Below are positions 32,544-42,431 of a stretch of DNA of 64,000 bases, piece after piece. The notes under the pieces were generated by a model. That model worked only from the letters and a program-made list of their open reading frames with translations. It ran no database searches and was not told the origin of the DNA. The position numbers and the translations under genes were made by a program. Position 1 is the stretch's first letter. The number at the start of each line of letters is the position of its first letter. This DNA is from JBBIGV01 sp037447335 (GTDB taxonomy: Bacteria > Bacteroidota > Ignavibacteria > Ignavibacteriales > Ignavibacteriaceae): the NCBI GenBank assembly GCA_037447335.1, contig JBBIGV010000012.1:6744-70743 (forward strand), in the 5' to 3' direction.

Positions 32544-33914
32544 TTGATTAACCAGGTAATCGTTATAAAATATTCATCATTCTGTATCATAATCGCTGCT
32601 TTATTAACAATACTGAATCAACGAGCAGCTTTTGCGCAGGATACATTCTCGATTGTTGCTGTTGATACTATTACCGGTGAGATCGGTAGCGCCGGTGCAT
32701 CATGCGTCGGTCCTATCGGCGGTGTTGGGGCGTTTATCCTCAGCGATGTAATTGAAGGCATTGGCGGCATACATACACAAGCATCATACAATTCGGTTAA
32801 CCAGATAAATGCACGCAATCGAATGCTTGAGGGTCTTTCCCCGCAGCAAATTATTGACTGGCTTATTGCTAATGATGTGCAGGGTAATCCAACCATCAGA
32901 CAATATGGAATTGTTGATCTTACGCGTAATGGTGAAAGCGCTGCTTATACAGGTGTAAATTGTATTAACTATAAAAATCATGTTACCGGTCCGGGTTATG
33001 CTGTACAAGGGAATATTCTCCTGGGACAAATGATAATTGATACAATGCACAATACTTTTTTGAACACACCGGGTCCGCTAATTGACAGACTGATGAAAAC
33101 ACTTGAGGCAGCAAAAATTCTCGGTGCAGATACAAGATGTGCATCAAGAGGAACTTCGTCACAGTCTGCTTTCCTTAAAGTAGTAAGGATTGGCGATGGT
33201 AATACTCCTTACGCGCAGCTTGTAGTGCCTGATTCACCGGTTAATGTTGATCCGATAGATATGTTAAAAGCTAAATATCTTGCATGGAAAGACTCACTGT
33301 TTACAGTAGTTGATCCGTTTCTGTCTTTGGTTTTAACCGACAATGACACATTGTTTGCCGACGGAATCTCAACTGCAGTAATAACAATAATGCCTAAAAA
33401 TAATTCTGATACTCTTTTAGCTCCGGGGAAACGTGTGAACCTGTTTAATACCGGTCAGGGAAATTTAAGCTCAGTAACAGATCTCGGTAATGGAATTTAT
33501 GAAGCCACATTAACTGCGCCACTACAAACAGGAACAGATACAATCAGTGCAAAAGTTATTTCAGGAACTGACACTGTGTCCGTAAGTATGAAGGCAGTAG
33601 TTACTTACATAATGACGACAGGAACAGAAGATATTAGTTCAGTTAAATCTGATACTTACTTTCTTTATCAGAATTATCCTCAGCCCTTTAATCCCGTAAC
33701 AAAAATTAAATTCAGAATACCCGAAACAGAGTATGTTAAACTTACAGTGAGCGATGTACTTGGAAATGAAATAGCGGTGCTTAATGACGGGCTTATCAGC
33801 GCAGGAACTTATGAGGTTATTTTTGATGGATCTGACTTTTCAAGCGGGACATATTTTTATACTCTCAGAGCTGAAAGTTATTCGCAGACATGCAAGATGA
33901 CTTTAATCAAGTAA
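32544..33914 (+). CDS. DUF1028 protein with Ig-like and T9SS sorting domains
   Basis: Secreted 456-residue protein. After an N-terminal signal (hydrophobic 12-30, ending AAFAQ) the DUF1028 domain runs to about residue 235: TFSIVAVDTITGEIGSAGAS, GVGAFILSDVIEGIGGIHTQ and GNILLGQMIIDTMHNTF. DUF1028 has an Ntn-hydrolase-like fold. Residues about 255-355 form an invasin-like Ig domain. The C-terminal 85 residues are a T9SS sorting signal (NYPQPFNPVTKIKF, GTYFYTLRAESYSQTCKM). The start is TTG 32544, as no in-frame ATG precedes the signal. The exact start is uncertain. Confidence 0.85.
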   Translation: MINQVIVIKYSSFCIIIAALLTILNQRAAFAQDTFSIVAVDTITGEIGSAGASCVGPIGGVGAFILSDVIEGIGGIHTQASYNSVNQINARNRMLEGLSPQQIIDWLIANDVQGNPTIRQYGIVDLTRNGESAAYTGVNCINYKNHVTGPGYAVQGNILLGQMIIDTMHNTFLNTPGPLIDRLMKTLEAAKILGADTRCASRGTSSQSAFLKVVRIGDGNTPYAQLVVPDSPVNVDPIDMLKAKYLAWKDSLFTVVDPFLSLVLTDNDTLFADGISTAVITIMPKNNSDTLLAPGKRVNLFNTGQGNLSSVTDLGNGIYEATLTAPLQTGTDTISAKVISGTDTVSVSMKAVVTYIMTTGTEDISSVKSDTYFLYQNYPQPFNPVTKIKFRIPETEYVKLTVSDVLGNEIAVLNDGLISAGTYEVIFDGSDFSSGTYFYTLRAESYSQTCKMTLIK

Positions 33915-34024
33915 GTATGATATGTTTAGGTATGGGATAAATCCCACACAGAACCTGATGAGAATATTATGAGAGAGAACCTTCACCCCATTTCATAAAA
34001 TTTAAGAGAACATTTTCCTGCTGG

Positions 34025-35386
34025 CTACCGATTAGCGCTAACACTTAGCTGGCTTAAAGCATCAGTGAGGCTATCAACCCCACTGATTATTATTCTGCTT
34101 TTGTGTTTTAATGCTTTAAAATTATTATGAGGTATCAGCGCTTTTTCAAATCCGAGTTTTTCAGCTTCCTGAATTCTTTTTTCAATGTGAGAGACGCTTC
34201 TTATTTCGCCGCCAAGACCAACTTCACCGATAACAACAATTTTATTATCTATTATTTTATCTGTTAATGAAGAAGCTATGCTGCAGCAAACTGCAAGATC
34301 AACAGACGGTTCGAATATTTTAACTCCTCCTGCCATATTCAGAAAAACATTTGCAGCCGAAAGCCTGAAGCCGCCTCTCTTTTCCAGCACAGCCAAAAGT
34401 ATTGACAACCTTCTGTAATCAAAACCCGTAGCCACACGTTGCGGATTTCCATAATTAGAAGGAGTAACCAATGCCTGAACTTCAAGTAATATGGGGCGCG
34501 TCCCTTCTATAGTAGATGTTACCACCGAACCTGAAATTTTTTTATCTCCACCGGAAAGAAATAACTCGCTCGGATTTTTCACCTCTTTAAGTCCATCTTC
34601 ACACATTTCGAAAATCCCTATTTCATTTGTGCTGCCGAAACGGTTTTTTTGTGCGCGCAAAATTCTGAATGAATGATGGGAATCACCTTCAAACTGAATT
34701 ACTGTATCAACTATATGTTCAAGGATTTTCGGACCGGCAATGGTTCCTTCTTTTGTAACATGACCAATGATAAGAACAGCAAAGTGTCTTTTCTTTGCTT
34801 CCTCCATTAATAAAGAAGTGCATTCGCGTATTTGTGTTATCGTTCCGGCTGAATTATCAAACTCGCTCCTGTAAACAGTTTGTATTGAATCTATAACCAC
34901 AAGAGAAGGATTATTATTTATGATAGCGGTAAGAATTATATTGAGGTCGGTTTCTGCAAGCACATAAAATTCATTTGAAGAGATCTTTAATCTTGAGGCA
35001 CGCAGCTTCAATTGTTTTTCAGATTCCTCGCCGGAAACATATAACACTTTGTTTTTAACCTTTGCAGCAGCCTGCATTGCTAAAGTAGATTTTCCAATTC
35101 CCGGATCGCCGCCAAGCAGAACGACAGAACCGGGCATAAAGCCGCCGCCAAGCACCCTGTCAAATTCAACTATACCGGAAGAAAGGCGCTCGGCTTCTTC
35201 AGCGGTTATCTGGTTAATTTGTGTTATGCTGACCTTTCCTTTTACCGGCGATGCTTTTCGTTTGGAGGTTTCAATAAGTTCTTCGGTGAACGTGTTCCAG
35301 CTTTCACATCCGGGGCACTTACCTAACCATTTAAGTGATTCATAACCGCAGGCTGAACAAATATATTTAATCCTGGTTTTTGACAT
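34025..35386 (-). CDS. radA: DNA repair protein RadA
   Basis: RecA-like ATPase that drives branch migration in recombination repair. Its parts: an N-terminal zinc finger (YICSACGYESLKWLGKCPGC), Walker A in LGGDPGIGKSTLAMQAA, the KNRFG motif diagnostic of RadA (RAQKNRFGSTNEIGIF), and a C-terminal Lon-protease-like domain lacking the Ser-Lys dyad context. Length 453 aa is normal. It follows alaS by 22 nt on the same strand and is probably co-transcribed. Confidence 0.97.
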   Translation of the reverse strand: MSKTRIKYICSACGYESLKWLGKCPGCESWNTFTEELIETSKRKASPVKGKVSITQINQITAEEAERLSSGIVEFDRVLGGGFMPGSVVLLGGDPGIGKSTLAMQAAAKVKNKVLYVSGEESEKQLKLRASRLKISSNEFYVLAETDLNIILTAIINNNPSLVVIDSIQTVYRSEFDNSAGTITQIRECTSLLMEEAKKRHFAVLIIGHVTKEGTIAGPKILEHIVDTVIQFEGDSHHSFRILRAQKNRFGSTNEIGIFEMCEDGLKEVKNPSELFLSGGDKKISGSVVTSTIEGTRPILLEVQALVTPSNYGNPQRVATGFDYRRLSILLAVLEKRGGFRLSAANVFLNMAGGVKIFEPSVDLAVCCSIASSLTDKIIDNKIVVIGEVGLGGEIRSVSHIEKRIQEAEKLGFEKALIPHNNFKALKHKSRIIISGVDSLTDALSQLSVSANR

Positions 35387-35408
35387 CCGTGTAATAAAAA
35401 AAAGTAAA

Positions 35409-38000
35409 TTATTTTTCGATATACTTTAGAATTATTTCCTCGACTGAATTAAGCGCCGAAGGAATACCCGAAATATCTTTTCCTCCTGCTGTTGCAAGAT
35501 GCTGTTTACCGCCGCCGCCGCCGCCGACTAATTTCGCAAGTTCACCAACTATTTTTCCGGCACTGACTTTTTTTTCTTTGATAAGATCATCACTCACTAC
35601 ACAAACTATTAATGCTTTACCATCAATATCACTGAACAAGACGCCGATGCCGCTTTTCATTTTATTTCTTAACTCATCGCCAAAGGATTTAAGTTCATCC
35701 ATACTATCGGCGCTGATGACCGACTTGAATACTTTTATTCCATTTATTAATGAAGGAGTAGTAATAACTTTATCTATCAGTCCGAGTTTTCCCTTCAGTT
35801 TAAACTCAGCAAGCTCCTTCTCAAGCTTCTTTTTAGTTTCAAGTAATTCAGAAATCTTTTCATCTGACTGTTTAATTTTCTGAATCTGATTTTCAATGAA
35901 CTTTTCAACTCCGGTACCGGTAACAGCCTCAATTCTTCTTATCCCGCTTGCAATTGATGATTCACTGATGATCTTAAACAGACCAATCTCTGATGAATTT
36001 TTAACGTGGGTGCCTCCGCAGAACTCAAGCGAAAAGTTTCCGAACTGAACCACATTAACTTTGTCGCCGTATTTATCGCCAAAAAACATTAAAGCGCCCA
36101 TCTTCTTTGCTTCATCGAAAGGAATATTTCGGTGATGTTGAAGCCCTATATTTTTTCGCAGCTCTTCATTCACAAGGCTCTCAATATCGCGGAGTTCCGA
36201 TTCACTTAATTTGGCGAAATGAATGAAATCAAATCGAAGCCTGTCGGGACCAACATACGAACCGGCTTGCTGCACATGTGTTCCAAGAATTAATCTGAGA
36301 GCACTGTGGAGGAAATGCGCTGCCGTATGATTTCGCATAATATCCCATCTTCGCTCTTCGTCAACATGAGCGATTATAGTTGTACCGGGAATCAAGGGCA
36401 GATCAGATTCATTTTGAATAATGTGAATAATTTTATTTTCAATCTTTGTAACATCAACAACGTCAAGGTGTGCATCATTAACGATGATTTCACCCGTATC
36501 ATCTATCTGACCGCCGGCTTCAACATAAAAAGGCGTGCGGTCAAGGATTACAAGGTCTGTATCTTTTTCCTTTTTAGAGCCTGTTACCTTTGCGTTGGTA
36601 CGAAGTGTATCATAACCGGTAAACTCAACCGGTGCATCGCTTTGTATTTCGAATGAAGAAAGATCTTTGATTGAAATATTTATTGAAGCAAGTTTTTCTT
36701 TGGAAGCTTTTTTCCCCATTTGTTTTTGCTGCTCCATTAATTTTTCGAAACCTTGTTCATCAATAGTAAATCCCTGTTCAACAGCCATAACATTTGTCAG
36801 GTCTACAGGAAAGCCGAATGTATCATACAGCTTAAATACTTCAGAACCGGGGATAATGGTTTCTTTCTTCTTTTTAAGATCACTTATAATCTGATCAAAC
36901 AATTCAATCCCACGGTCAAGCGTGGAATTAAAACTTTCCTCTTCGGCTTTAATTACTTTTTCAACATAAGCCTGTTTCTCTTTGATCTCCGGAAAGACAC
37001 CTCCCATTGTATCAACAACAACATTTACGAGTTTATATTGAAATGGCTTGTCGAGGTTTAACTTCCTGCCATAACGGGCAGCCCTTCGTAAAATCCTTCT
37101 TAAAACGTAACCGCGCCCTTCATTGCCGGGTACGGCGCCGTCAGTAATTGCGAATGTCAATGTGCGAATATGATCAGCAATAACGCGCATAGCAATCTGA
37201 TTTATTTGACTCTGATACTTCTGCCCGGAGAGTTTGGAGACAGCTTTTATCAGAGGAGTGAAAACGTCTGTATCATAATTCGAATTTTTATTCTGAAGCA
37301 CCGCGCATAACCGTTCGAAGCCCATTCCCGTATCTACATGTTTGGAAGGGAGTTCGTGCATCTGACCATTTTCATCTTTATTAAATTGAATGAAAACAAG
37401 GTTCCATATTTCCATACATTCCGGCAAGCCGGCATTAACAAGCTTCGGATTATCATAATCATCGGAAAGATTTATATGGATTTCGGAACATGGTCCGCAG
37501 GGACCGGTTTCACCCATTTCCCAGAAATTATCTTTTTCATCAAACCTGAGAATGTGAGAGTGTTTAATATCAGTTTCGGTTTTCCAGAGTTCATATGCTT
37601 CATCATCAGTGCGGTAAACAGTTGCCCACAATCTTTCTTTTGGGAGTTTCCAAACTTCTGTTAACAATTCCCACGCCCAGCGAATAGCTTCCGCTTTATA
37701 ATAATCACCGAATGACCAGTTGCCAAGCATTTCAAAAAAAGTATGATGGTAAGTATCGTGTCCTACCTCTTCGAGGTCGTTGTGCTTGCCGCTGACTCGA
37801 ATGCATTTTTGAGTATTAGCAGCCCGTTTATAATCTCTTGAGCCGGTTCCTAAAAAAACATCTTTAAATTGATTCATACCGGCATTAGTAAACAGTAATG
37901 TAGGATCATCAAACGGCACTACCGGCGAACTGTGAACTATCCTGTGATTCTTTTCTTTGAAGAAATTGAGGAATTGATCTCTTATTTCTGTAGAAGTCAT
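35409..38000 (-). CDS. alaS: Alanyl-tRNA synthetase
   Basis: Class II synthetase charging tRNA-Ala. The catalytic core begins TSTEIRDQFLNFFKEKNHRI with motif 1-3 regions (TLLFTNAGMNQFKDVFLG, RWAWELLTEVW). The editing domain has the zinc motif HTAAHFLHSALR plus EFCGGTHV, and the C-terminal C-Ala part has a GGGGGG stretch (KLVGGGGGGKQHLATAGG). The ATG at 38000 gives 863 aa; the TTG at 38030 would add ten residues and overlaps a -7-like box (CAAAGATA, 38028-38035, read TATCTTTG on the minus strand), so it is rejected. Confidence 0.97.
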   Translation of the reverse strand: MTSTEIRDQFLNFFKEKNHRIVHSSPVVPFDDPTLLFTNAGMNQFKDVFLGTGSRDYKRAANTQKCIRVSGKHNDLEEVGHDTYHHTFFEMLGNWSFGDYYKAEAIRWAWELLTEVWKLPKERLWATVYRTDDEAYELWKTETDIKHSHILRFDEKDNFWEMGETGPCGPCSEIHINLSDDYDNPKLVNAGLPECMEIWNLVFIQFNKDENGQMHELPSKHVDTGMGFERLCAVLQNKNSNYDTDVFTPLIKAVSKLSGQKYQSQINQIAMRVIADHIRTLTFAITDGAVPGNEGRGYVLRRILRRAARYGRKLNLDKPFQYKLVNVVVDTMGGVFPEIKEKQAYVEKVIKAEEESFNSTLDRGIELFDQIISDLKKKKETIIPGSEVFKLYDTFGFPVDLTNVMAVEQGFTIDEQGFEKLMEQQKQMGKKASKEKLASINISIKDLSSFEIQSDAPVEFTGYDTLRTNAKVTGSKKEKDTDLVILDRTPFYVEAGGQIDDTGEIIVNDAHLDVVDVTKIENKIIHIIQNESDLPLIPGTTIIAHVDEERRWDIMRNHTAAHFLHSALRLILGTHVQQAGSYVGPDRLRFDFIHFAKLSESELRDIESLVNEELRKNIGLQHHRNIPFDEAKKMGALMFFGDKYGDKVNVVQFGNFSLEFCGGTHVKNSSEIGLFKIISESSIASGIRRIEAVTGTGVEKFIENQIQKIKQSDEKISELLETKKKLEKELAEFKLKGKLGLIDKVITTPSLINGIKVFKSVISADSMDELKSFGDELRNKMKSGIGVLFSDIDGKALIVCVVSDDLIKEKKVSAGKIVGELAKLVGGGGGGKQHLATAGGKDISGIPSALNSVEEIILKYIEK

Positions 38001-38131
38001 AATTATCAGTTTGTTAAATGAATGCTGCAAAGATAATAAAATACACTCTAAGCATGAACAAACGGTCTTTAAGGCAAATAAACAAGTGGCTTAGCCTGCC
38101 GAACCTGGTTTAAGTAAATGCGCATAAACAA

Positions 38132-38162
38132 TTGATTTTTATTGCTGTTAGTTTTACTTTTG
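38132..38162 (+). promoter_or_regulatory. Bacteroidota-type promoter of the ECF sigma operon
   Basis: TTG (38132-38134), 20 nt, then TACTTTTG (38155-38162) matches the -33/-7 consensus of the Bacteroidota housekeeping sigma. It lies 34 nt upstream of the sigma-factor start. No extra motif typical of ECF autoregulation was recognised. Confidence 0.5.
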
Positions 38163-38196
38163 TAACGAATTTCAAAAATTAAAGTCACGAGATACA

Positions 38197-38778
38197 TTGA
38201 ACGGGAACCCTCTTCCTTCAGATACAGAGTTATTTCATAAAGTCGCTCAGTACGATTCCAAAGCACTTGAAGCGCTTTACAACCGGTACTCGCCGATATT
38301 ATATACCCTTGTAAAAAAAATCGTAACGGATGAGAGGCTCGCCGAGGATGTTCTCTCTGATGTTTTCGTTATTATCTGGAGGAAGATAGACGTTTTCGGA
38401 AAGGAATTAAATAATCCATATACCTGGCTTATCACACTCGCACGCAATAAAGCAGTTGATTCATTAAGAAGAACAAAAGAAAACCACGGATTGCCTGAAT
38501 ACAATGATGAGTATGAAAACGAGTTCATCATTCCAAAACTTTCAAGGCTGGGTGAACCGCTGGATATTAAGTCAGCGATACTAATGAAGAATATTGCAGA
38601 AGAATCTCTTAATAAACTTACAGATGCACAGCAGTATGTACTTTACCTTGCCTATTATGAAGGGCTGACACAAAAAGAAATTGCAGCAAAGTTGAACATT
38701 CCTCTTCCAACCGTCAAATCCAAAATCCGTAAGGCGCTTTCCAACTTAAAAGATAACATGAGAGCGGGAGGGAGCTGA
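38197..38778 (+). CDS. ECF-type RNA polymerase sigma factor
   Basis: A 193-residue sigma-70-family factor. Region 2 reads VTDERLAEDVLSDVFVIIWR and NPYTWLITLARNKAVDSLRR. Region 4 reads LTDAQQYVLYLAYYEGLTQK and EIAAKLNIPLPTVKSKIRKA. It resembles the SigK-type group paired with RskA-like anti-sigma factors. The start is TTG 38197, the best codon before region 2. The stop overlaps the start of the anti-sigma gene by one base (TGATG), so the pair is tightly coupled. Confidence 0.95.
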   Translation: MNGNPLPSDTELFHKVAQYDSKALEALYNRYSPILYTLVKKIVTDERLAEDVLSDVFVIIWRKIDVFGKELNNPYTWLITLARNKAVDSLRRTKENHGLPEYNDEYENEFIIPKLSRLGEPLDIKSAILMKNIAEESLNKLTDAQQYVLYLAYYEGLTQKEIAAKLNIPLPTVKSKIRKALSNLKDNMRAGGS

Positions 38779-40109
38779 TGGCAACAAAACGTGAAATAAT
38801 GGATATGCTTCACGCTTATGCGTTGGGTTGTCTTGATATTGAAGACCTGAAATCCTTTACAGATGAGATGAATTCGGGCGAAGAATTTCCGATAAAGGAA
38901 CTGGCTGAATATCAAAACCTTGCTGTACTTTTGCCGTCAATTCTTGAAATTGAAAACCCGCCTCATCAGATGAAAGATAAAGTTGCACGGAAGCTCTATC
39001 GTATTAAAGATGAAATACGTGCAAAGCGTAATGTTCAGCGGAAGAACATAACTTCAGTTCAGGATGAACCACCAACTGCTATTCCCGAACCACCGCCACC
39101 ACCGCCATCTCCTCCTGTTGAGGAGAGGTTGTCAGACGAACCGGTTGTTGAAATACAGCGTGATTTTACTGAAGATACTGTTATCAATCAGAATGAGAAT
39201 ACAATTGAGTTTAAAGAACCTGTTATTGAAGATATAGTTTCGGATCAGAAAAAATTTGAAGAAGAAGTAAAGCAGTATTACGAAACCGGGCGGGAAGAGG
39301 AAAAACGGGATGCTACCGGGTTTGAAGTTGTTAAACCAGTCCGGAAAACCGATGAATTCTTTAAACAAAATCTAAAACCCGAGGAACCTGAAGAACCGCC
39401 TGTTGAGGATGAGAAACCCCCCGTACCGGTTGAGCAGGAAGTAAAATTGCCCGAACCACCGGTTAAAGAAAAAGAGAAGCCTGCGCCTGCAAAAGTTAAA
39501 AAGGAAACTGCCTCTGCTGATAAAAAAACTCTTACCAATTACAGTGAAAGGTATAAACCCTATCAATCCAAATTACCGCCTGAGAGAAAGAGCTCCGGTA
39601 TCCTGCTGCCTGTTATTTTATTTTTGATAGTTGCAGCGGTTGCTGCTGCTTTTTACTTCTTGCTTTCTGATGAGGTTAAGACTTATAAGACAGAGGTCAG
39701 CAGACTCGATGCGGAGCTAAGAGCATTATCATCTCAACTTTCAAGCAAAGAAGAAATACAAAGCATTCTTGAGTCGCAGAATGTCCGAATAATTAACATG
39801 TCCGGAACAGAACTTAATCCATACGGACAGGGAAAGATCCTCATAAGTTTTGGCACTATGAAGGGCTATTTACAGTTATCGCAGATGCCGCATTTGGCTG
39901 AAGGGAAGTACTATCATCTGTGGCTGAATGTGAACGGCAGCTACACTTCGCTCGGATTATTCAGACCGGCAAAACCTATGGAATATTTTCCCTTTGATCT
40001 GCCTCAGCTAATAAGTGAGGAAGATTCAGAATTTCTACTTACCGAAGAGGGGAAAGACGGCGTGCTAAGACCGAGCAGGAATATTTACCTTACCGGTTAC
40101 TTCCATTAA
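38778..40109 (+). CDS. RskA-like anti-sigma factor with long Pro/Glu linker
   Basis: Single-pass membrane protein of 443 residues. An N-terminal cytoplasmic sigma-binding part (MATKREIMDMLHAYALGCLD to about 90) lacks a clear HxxxCxxC zinc motif. An unusual linker of about 180 residues follows, rich in Pro, Glu and Lys (EPPPPPPSPP; EEPPVEDEKPPVPVEQEVKL). A TM helix at about 273-290 (ILLPVILFLIVAAVAAAFYF) and a short coiled coil come next. The C-terminus is a periplasmic anti-sigma-K-like domain (GQGKILISFGTMKGYLQL; AEGKYYHLWLNVNGSYTSLG). It would hold the sigma factor at the membrane. Confidence 0.85.
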   Translation: MATKREIMDMLHAYALGCLDIEDLKSFTDEMNSGEEFPIKELAEYQNLAVLLPSILEIENPPHQMKDKVARKLYRIKDEIRAKRNVQRKNITSVQDEPPTAIPEPPPPPPSPPVEERLSDEPVVEIQRDFTEDTVINQNENTIEFKEPVIEDIVSDQKKFEEEVKQYYETGREEEKRDATGFEVVKPVRKTDEFFKQNLKPEEPEEPPVEDEKPPVPVEQEVKLPEPPVKEKEKPAPAKVKKETASADKKTLTNYSERYKPYQSKLPPERKSSGILLPVILFLIVAAVAAAFYFLLSDEVKTYKTEVSRLDAELRALSSQLSSKEEIQSILESQNVRIINMSGTELNPYGQGKILISFGTMKGYLQLSQMPHLAEGKYYHLWLNVNGSYTSLGLFRPAKPMEYFPFDLPQLISEEDSEFLLTEEGKDGVLRPSRNIYLTGYFH

Positions 40110-40112
40110 TTC

Positions 40113-40622
40113 TTATCTTTTTTCGTCTCTGCTGAGAAGAAAAATGATTCCAATCAATATTAAAACAACAGGCCAGTACTTTATTGTAATTCTGTAAGCT
40201 GAATTTATAAAAGTTCCTGCTGCGGGATTTCCCCATATCATCGTTAAGATAATTCCAAAAATTATCAGTACGGCTCCTATGGGAATAACGTAACGGCTTC
40301 GCAGACCGTCATAGTAAAGCATTATTACTGCTATACCCGGTATAAAGAATATAGAAGGGTAAATTATCCTTGACGGGTTTACAATTTCAAAATTATCCAC
40401 TACAAAAAGCACAATGCCAATCAGGAATGTGATTGTACCGGTGAACAGTACCATCCTTCTGTTTTTGCCAATAGTAACATAGACGGTACTTATCCCGAAA
40501 AATATAAGCGAGTAGGCAAAAATTTCTGTTGTACGAATTTCGAGCAGACCAACAGTTTTAAGAAAAACTGAGAGCGCAAGAAAAATCAGGAGATATAAAA
40601 CTATTGTTTGGTATTTAACCAC
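40113..40622 (-). CDS. Five-helix membrane protein of unknown function
   Basis: A 169-residue protein with about five or six membrane helices and short loops (LYLLIFLALSVFLKTVGLLE; IGAVLIIFGIILTMIWG; YWPVVLILIGIIFLLSRDEK). The pattern is like the N-terminal LiaF/DUF5668-type membrane bundles, but no specific family was recognised. It is last in a minus-strand run after arginase and cyclo-ligase, 23 nt away, and converges with the anti-sigma gene with only 3 nt between stops. Confidence 0.65.
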   Translation of the reverse strand: MVKYQTIVLYLLIFLALSVFLKTVGLLEIRTTEIFAYSLIFFGISTVYVTIGKNRRMVLFTGTITFLIGIVLFVVDNFEIVNPSRIIYPSIFFIPGIAVIMLYYDGLRSRYVIPIGAVLIIFGIILTMIWGNPAAGTFINSAYRITIKYWPVVLILIGIIFLLSRDEKR

Positions 40623-40645
40623 AGGTAATTCCGTTAAAGATAAGT

Positions 40646-41230
40646 TTAATTCTTTCTTGTATTGATAGTTCTTCGTTCTGTAATGATCATATCAATTCTC
40701 ATATCGTGCTGGTCATTTTCAATTTCTCTGAAAAGCTGGTATTCGAAAGCCAATGTGTATCGCGGTGCGTAACTGAGTTTAAGCAGCCTGTCATAATATT
40801 GCCCGCCATAACCGATTCTCTGCCCGAGCAGTGAGACGGCAACACAAGGAACAATTATAAGATCAATATCTTCGATTTCTGCTTCGAATGCTGCTTCGGG
40901 TTCAGGATAATCGTGTGAATTTATTTGCAGCTCATTAAATGAAGTAAACTGCGCAATCCTGAAAGAATCGGATGGCTCGTTAAGTTTTGGAATAAAGACA
41001 GACTTCCCCCATCCGTCAGCAAGATTGATCAGCAGCTTTGTATCAACTTCATGATGTGTGTTAGGAATATAGGTAAATATTTTTTCGGCACGGATATAAT
41101 CATCTACAGTTAGTAAACGCTCTATAATCATTAACGATTTTTTTGCTGCTTCAGATGCAGTAAGCTCTCTCCTTCTTGCAAGTACAATTTTTCGTGCTTC
41201 AGCTTTCGGTATTCTGTTTCTCACTTCCAA
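40646..41230 (-). CDS. 5-formyltetrahydrofolate cyclo-ligase
   Basis: Converts 5-formyl-THF to 5,10-methenyl-THF using ATP. The N-terminal basic helix PKAEARKIVLARRRELT, the substrate segment FTYIPNTHHEVDTKLLI and the ATP/Mg motif GQRIGYGGQYYDRLL near residue 140 are clear. Length 194 aa is standard (YgfA/MTHFS). It begins 15 nt after the arginase gene, so they are probably co-transcribed, with no obvious pathway link. Confidence 0.94.
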   Translation of the reverse strand: MEVRNRIPKAEARKIVLARRRELTASEAAKKSLMIIERLLTVDDYIRAEKIFTYIPNTHHEVDTKLLINLADGWGKSVFIPKLNEPSDSFRIAQFTSFNELQINSHDYPEPEAAFEAEIEDIDLIIVPCVAVSLLGQRIGYGGQYYDRLLKLSYAPRYTLAFEYQLFREIENDQHDMRIDMIITERRTINTRKN

Positions 41231-41245
41231 ATCATAAGCCAGATA

Positions 41246-42169
41246 TTAAAGAATTCTTTGCCCCATGCTTGAAGCGATTATTTCTGCAGCAAATTCAGCG
41301 CTGCTGTTGCGGTTATCAAGAATAGGGTTAACCTCAGTAAGTTCGAGTGAGGACATACAGCCGCACTCAGCAATTGATTCCATCAGCAGATGAGCTTCAC
41401 GGTAGCTTAATCCGCCCGGAACAGGTGTGCCGACACCGGGAGCAGTTGATGGGTCAACGCTGTCAAGATCAAAGCTTACATGAATGTGATCTACTCTTTC
41501 TTTGAACTGTTTCAGTACACGAGAAATGATCCTGTGGATTCCCAGTTTATCAACATCGGACATAGTATAAACAGGCACATTTAATTTTTTTATATTCAAT
41601 CTTTCCATAGGGTCGATGCTTCGCAGCCCGATAATAGTGCAATGTTCAGGTTTAAGCTTTGGTGAAAAACCATTGAAGTTAACAAGCTTTTCATGCCCGA
41701 TACCAAGCGACGCCGCAAGCGGCATACCGTGTATGTTTCCTGATGGAGTGGTTTTATCAGTATTCATATCTGCATGAGCATCAATCCAGATGACGCCTAA
41801 CCTTAATCTCTTTTTTTTACAATAAGCCGCTATACCGCCGATGGTTCCAATTGCCATTGAATGATCACCGCCAATACACAATAGAAAGCGTCCCTGATCA
41901 AGTACCTTTTCAATTTTTTTTGCAAGCACCAGTGAAGTTTTCAGGATTTCGGAAAGATATTTAAGATTTTGCTCGCCGATTTTTTGTTTTTCCATTATTT
42001 CAATTCTTATATCGCCCTCGTCATAAACGCGGTAGCCAAGTTTTTCAAGGCGTTCAGTTAAGCCGGCAATTCTTATAGCCGATGGTCCCATATCAACACC
42101 GCGTCTGCCTGAACCAAGGTCCATAGGAAATCCTATAAGGGAAACAGTTTTGCTCTGAATTCGTTTCAT
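41246..42169 (-). CDS. rocF: Arginase
   Basis: Manganese enzyme hydrolysing arginine to ornithine and urea. The three ureohydrolase metal motifs are complete: GGDHSMAIGT, IDAHADMNT (DAHxD), and SFDLDSVDPSTAPGVGTPVP (DxD). FPMDLGSGRRGVDMGPSAIR at the N-terminus is characteristic of true arginases rather than agmatinases. Length 307 aa is normal. No urease gene is in the window. Confidence 0.95.
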   Translation of the reverse strand: MKRIQSKTVSLIGFPMDLGSGRRGVDMGPSAIRIAGLTERLEKLGYRVYDEGDIRIEIMEKQKIGEQNLKYLSEILKTSLVLAKKIEKVLDQGRFLLCIGGDHSMAIGTIGGIAAYCKKKRLRLGVIWIDAHADMNTDKTTPSGNIHGMPLAASLGIGHEKLVNFNGFSPKLKPEHCTIIGLRSIDPMERLNIKKLNVPVYTMSDVDKLGIHRIISRVLKQFKERVDHIHVSFDLDSVDPSTAPGVGTPVPGGLSYREAHLLMESIAECGCMSSLELTEVNPILDNRNSSAEFAAEIIASSMGQRIL

Positions 42170-42431
42170 AAAAAATTATTTTGTTTACTTATTTTGATAA
42201 TAAGGTAAGATCAAGTTAAAAAGAATTGTAAAAATTCCCAATTGAATCATTTAACATTAATGATGCTCAATTTCTACAAAAACGATCCGGTTATGCGTTA
42301 AAGACTTCGCGCTATTAGCAGGCAAAATATTTTTCAAAACTGCGTCAGCAATAAATATAAACTTTCCTTTCAGAGCGCATTACACGCCTATTTCTTATAT
42401 TATAAATGTGAATAAAAGTTATTAAAGCAGT

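Noticed and set aside
42170..42431. Small RNA or riboswitch between arginase and the SpoIID-like gene
   Set aside because: AT-rich with no strong stem or conserved core; most simply two divergent promoters.
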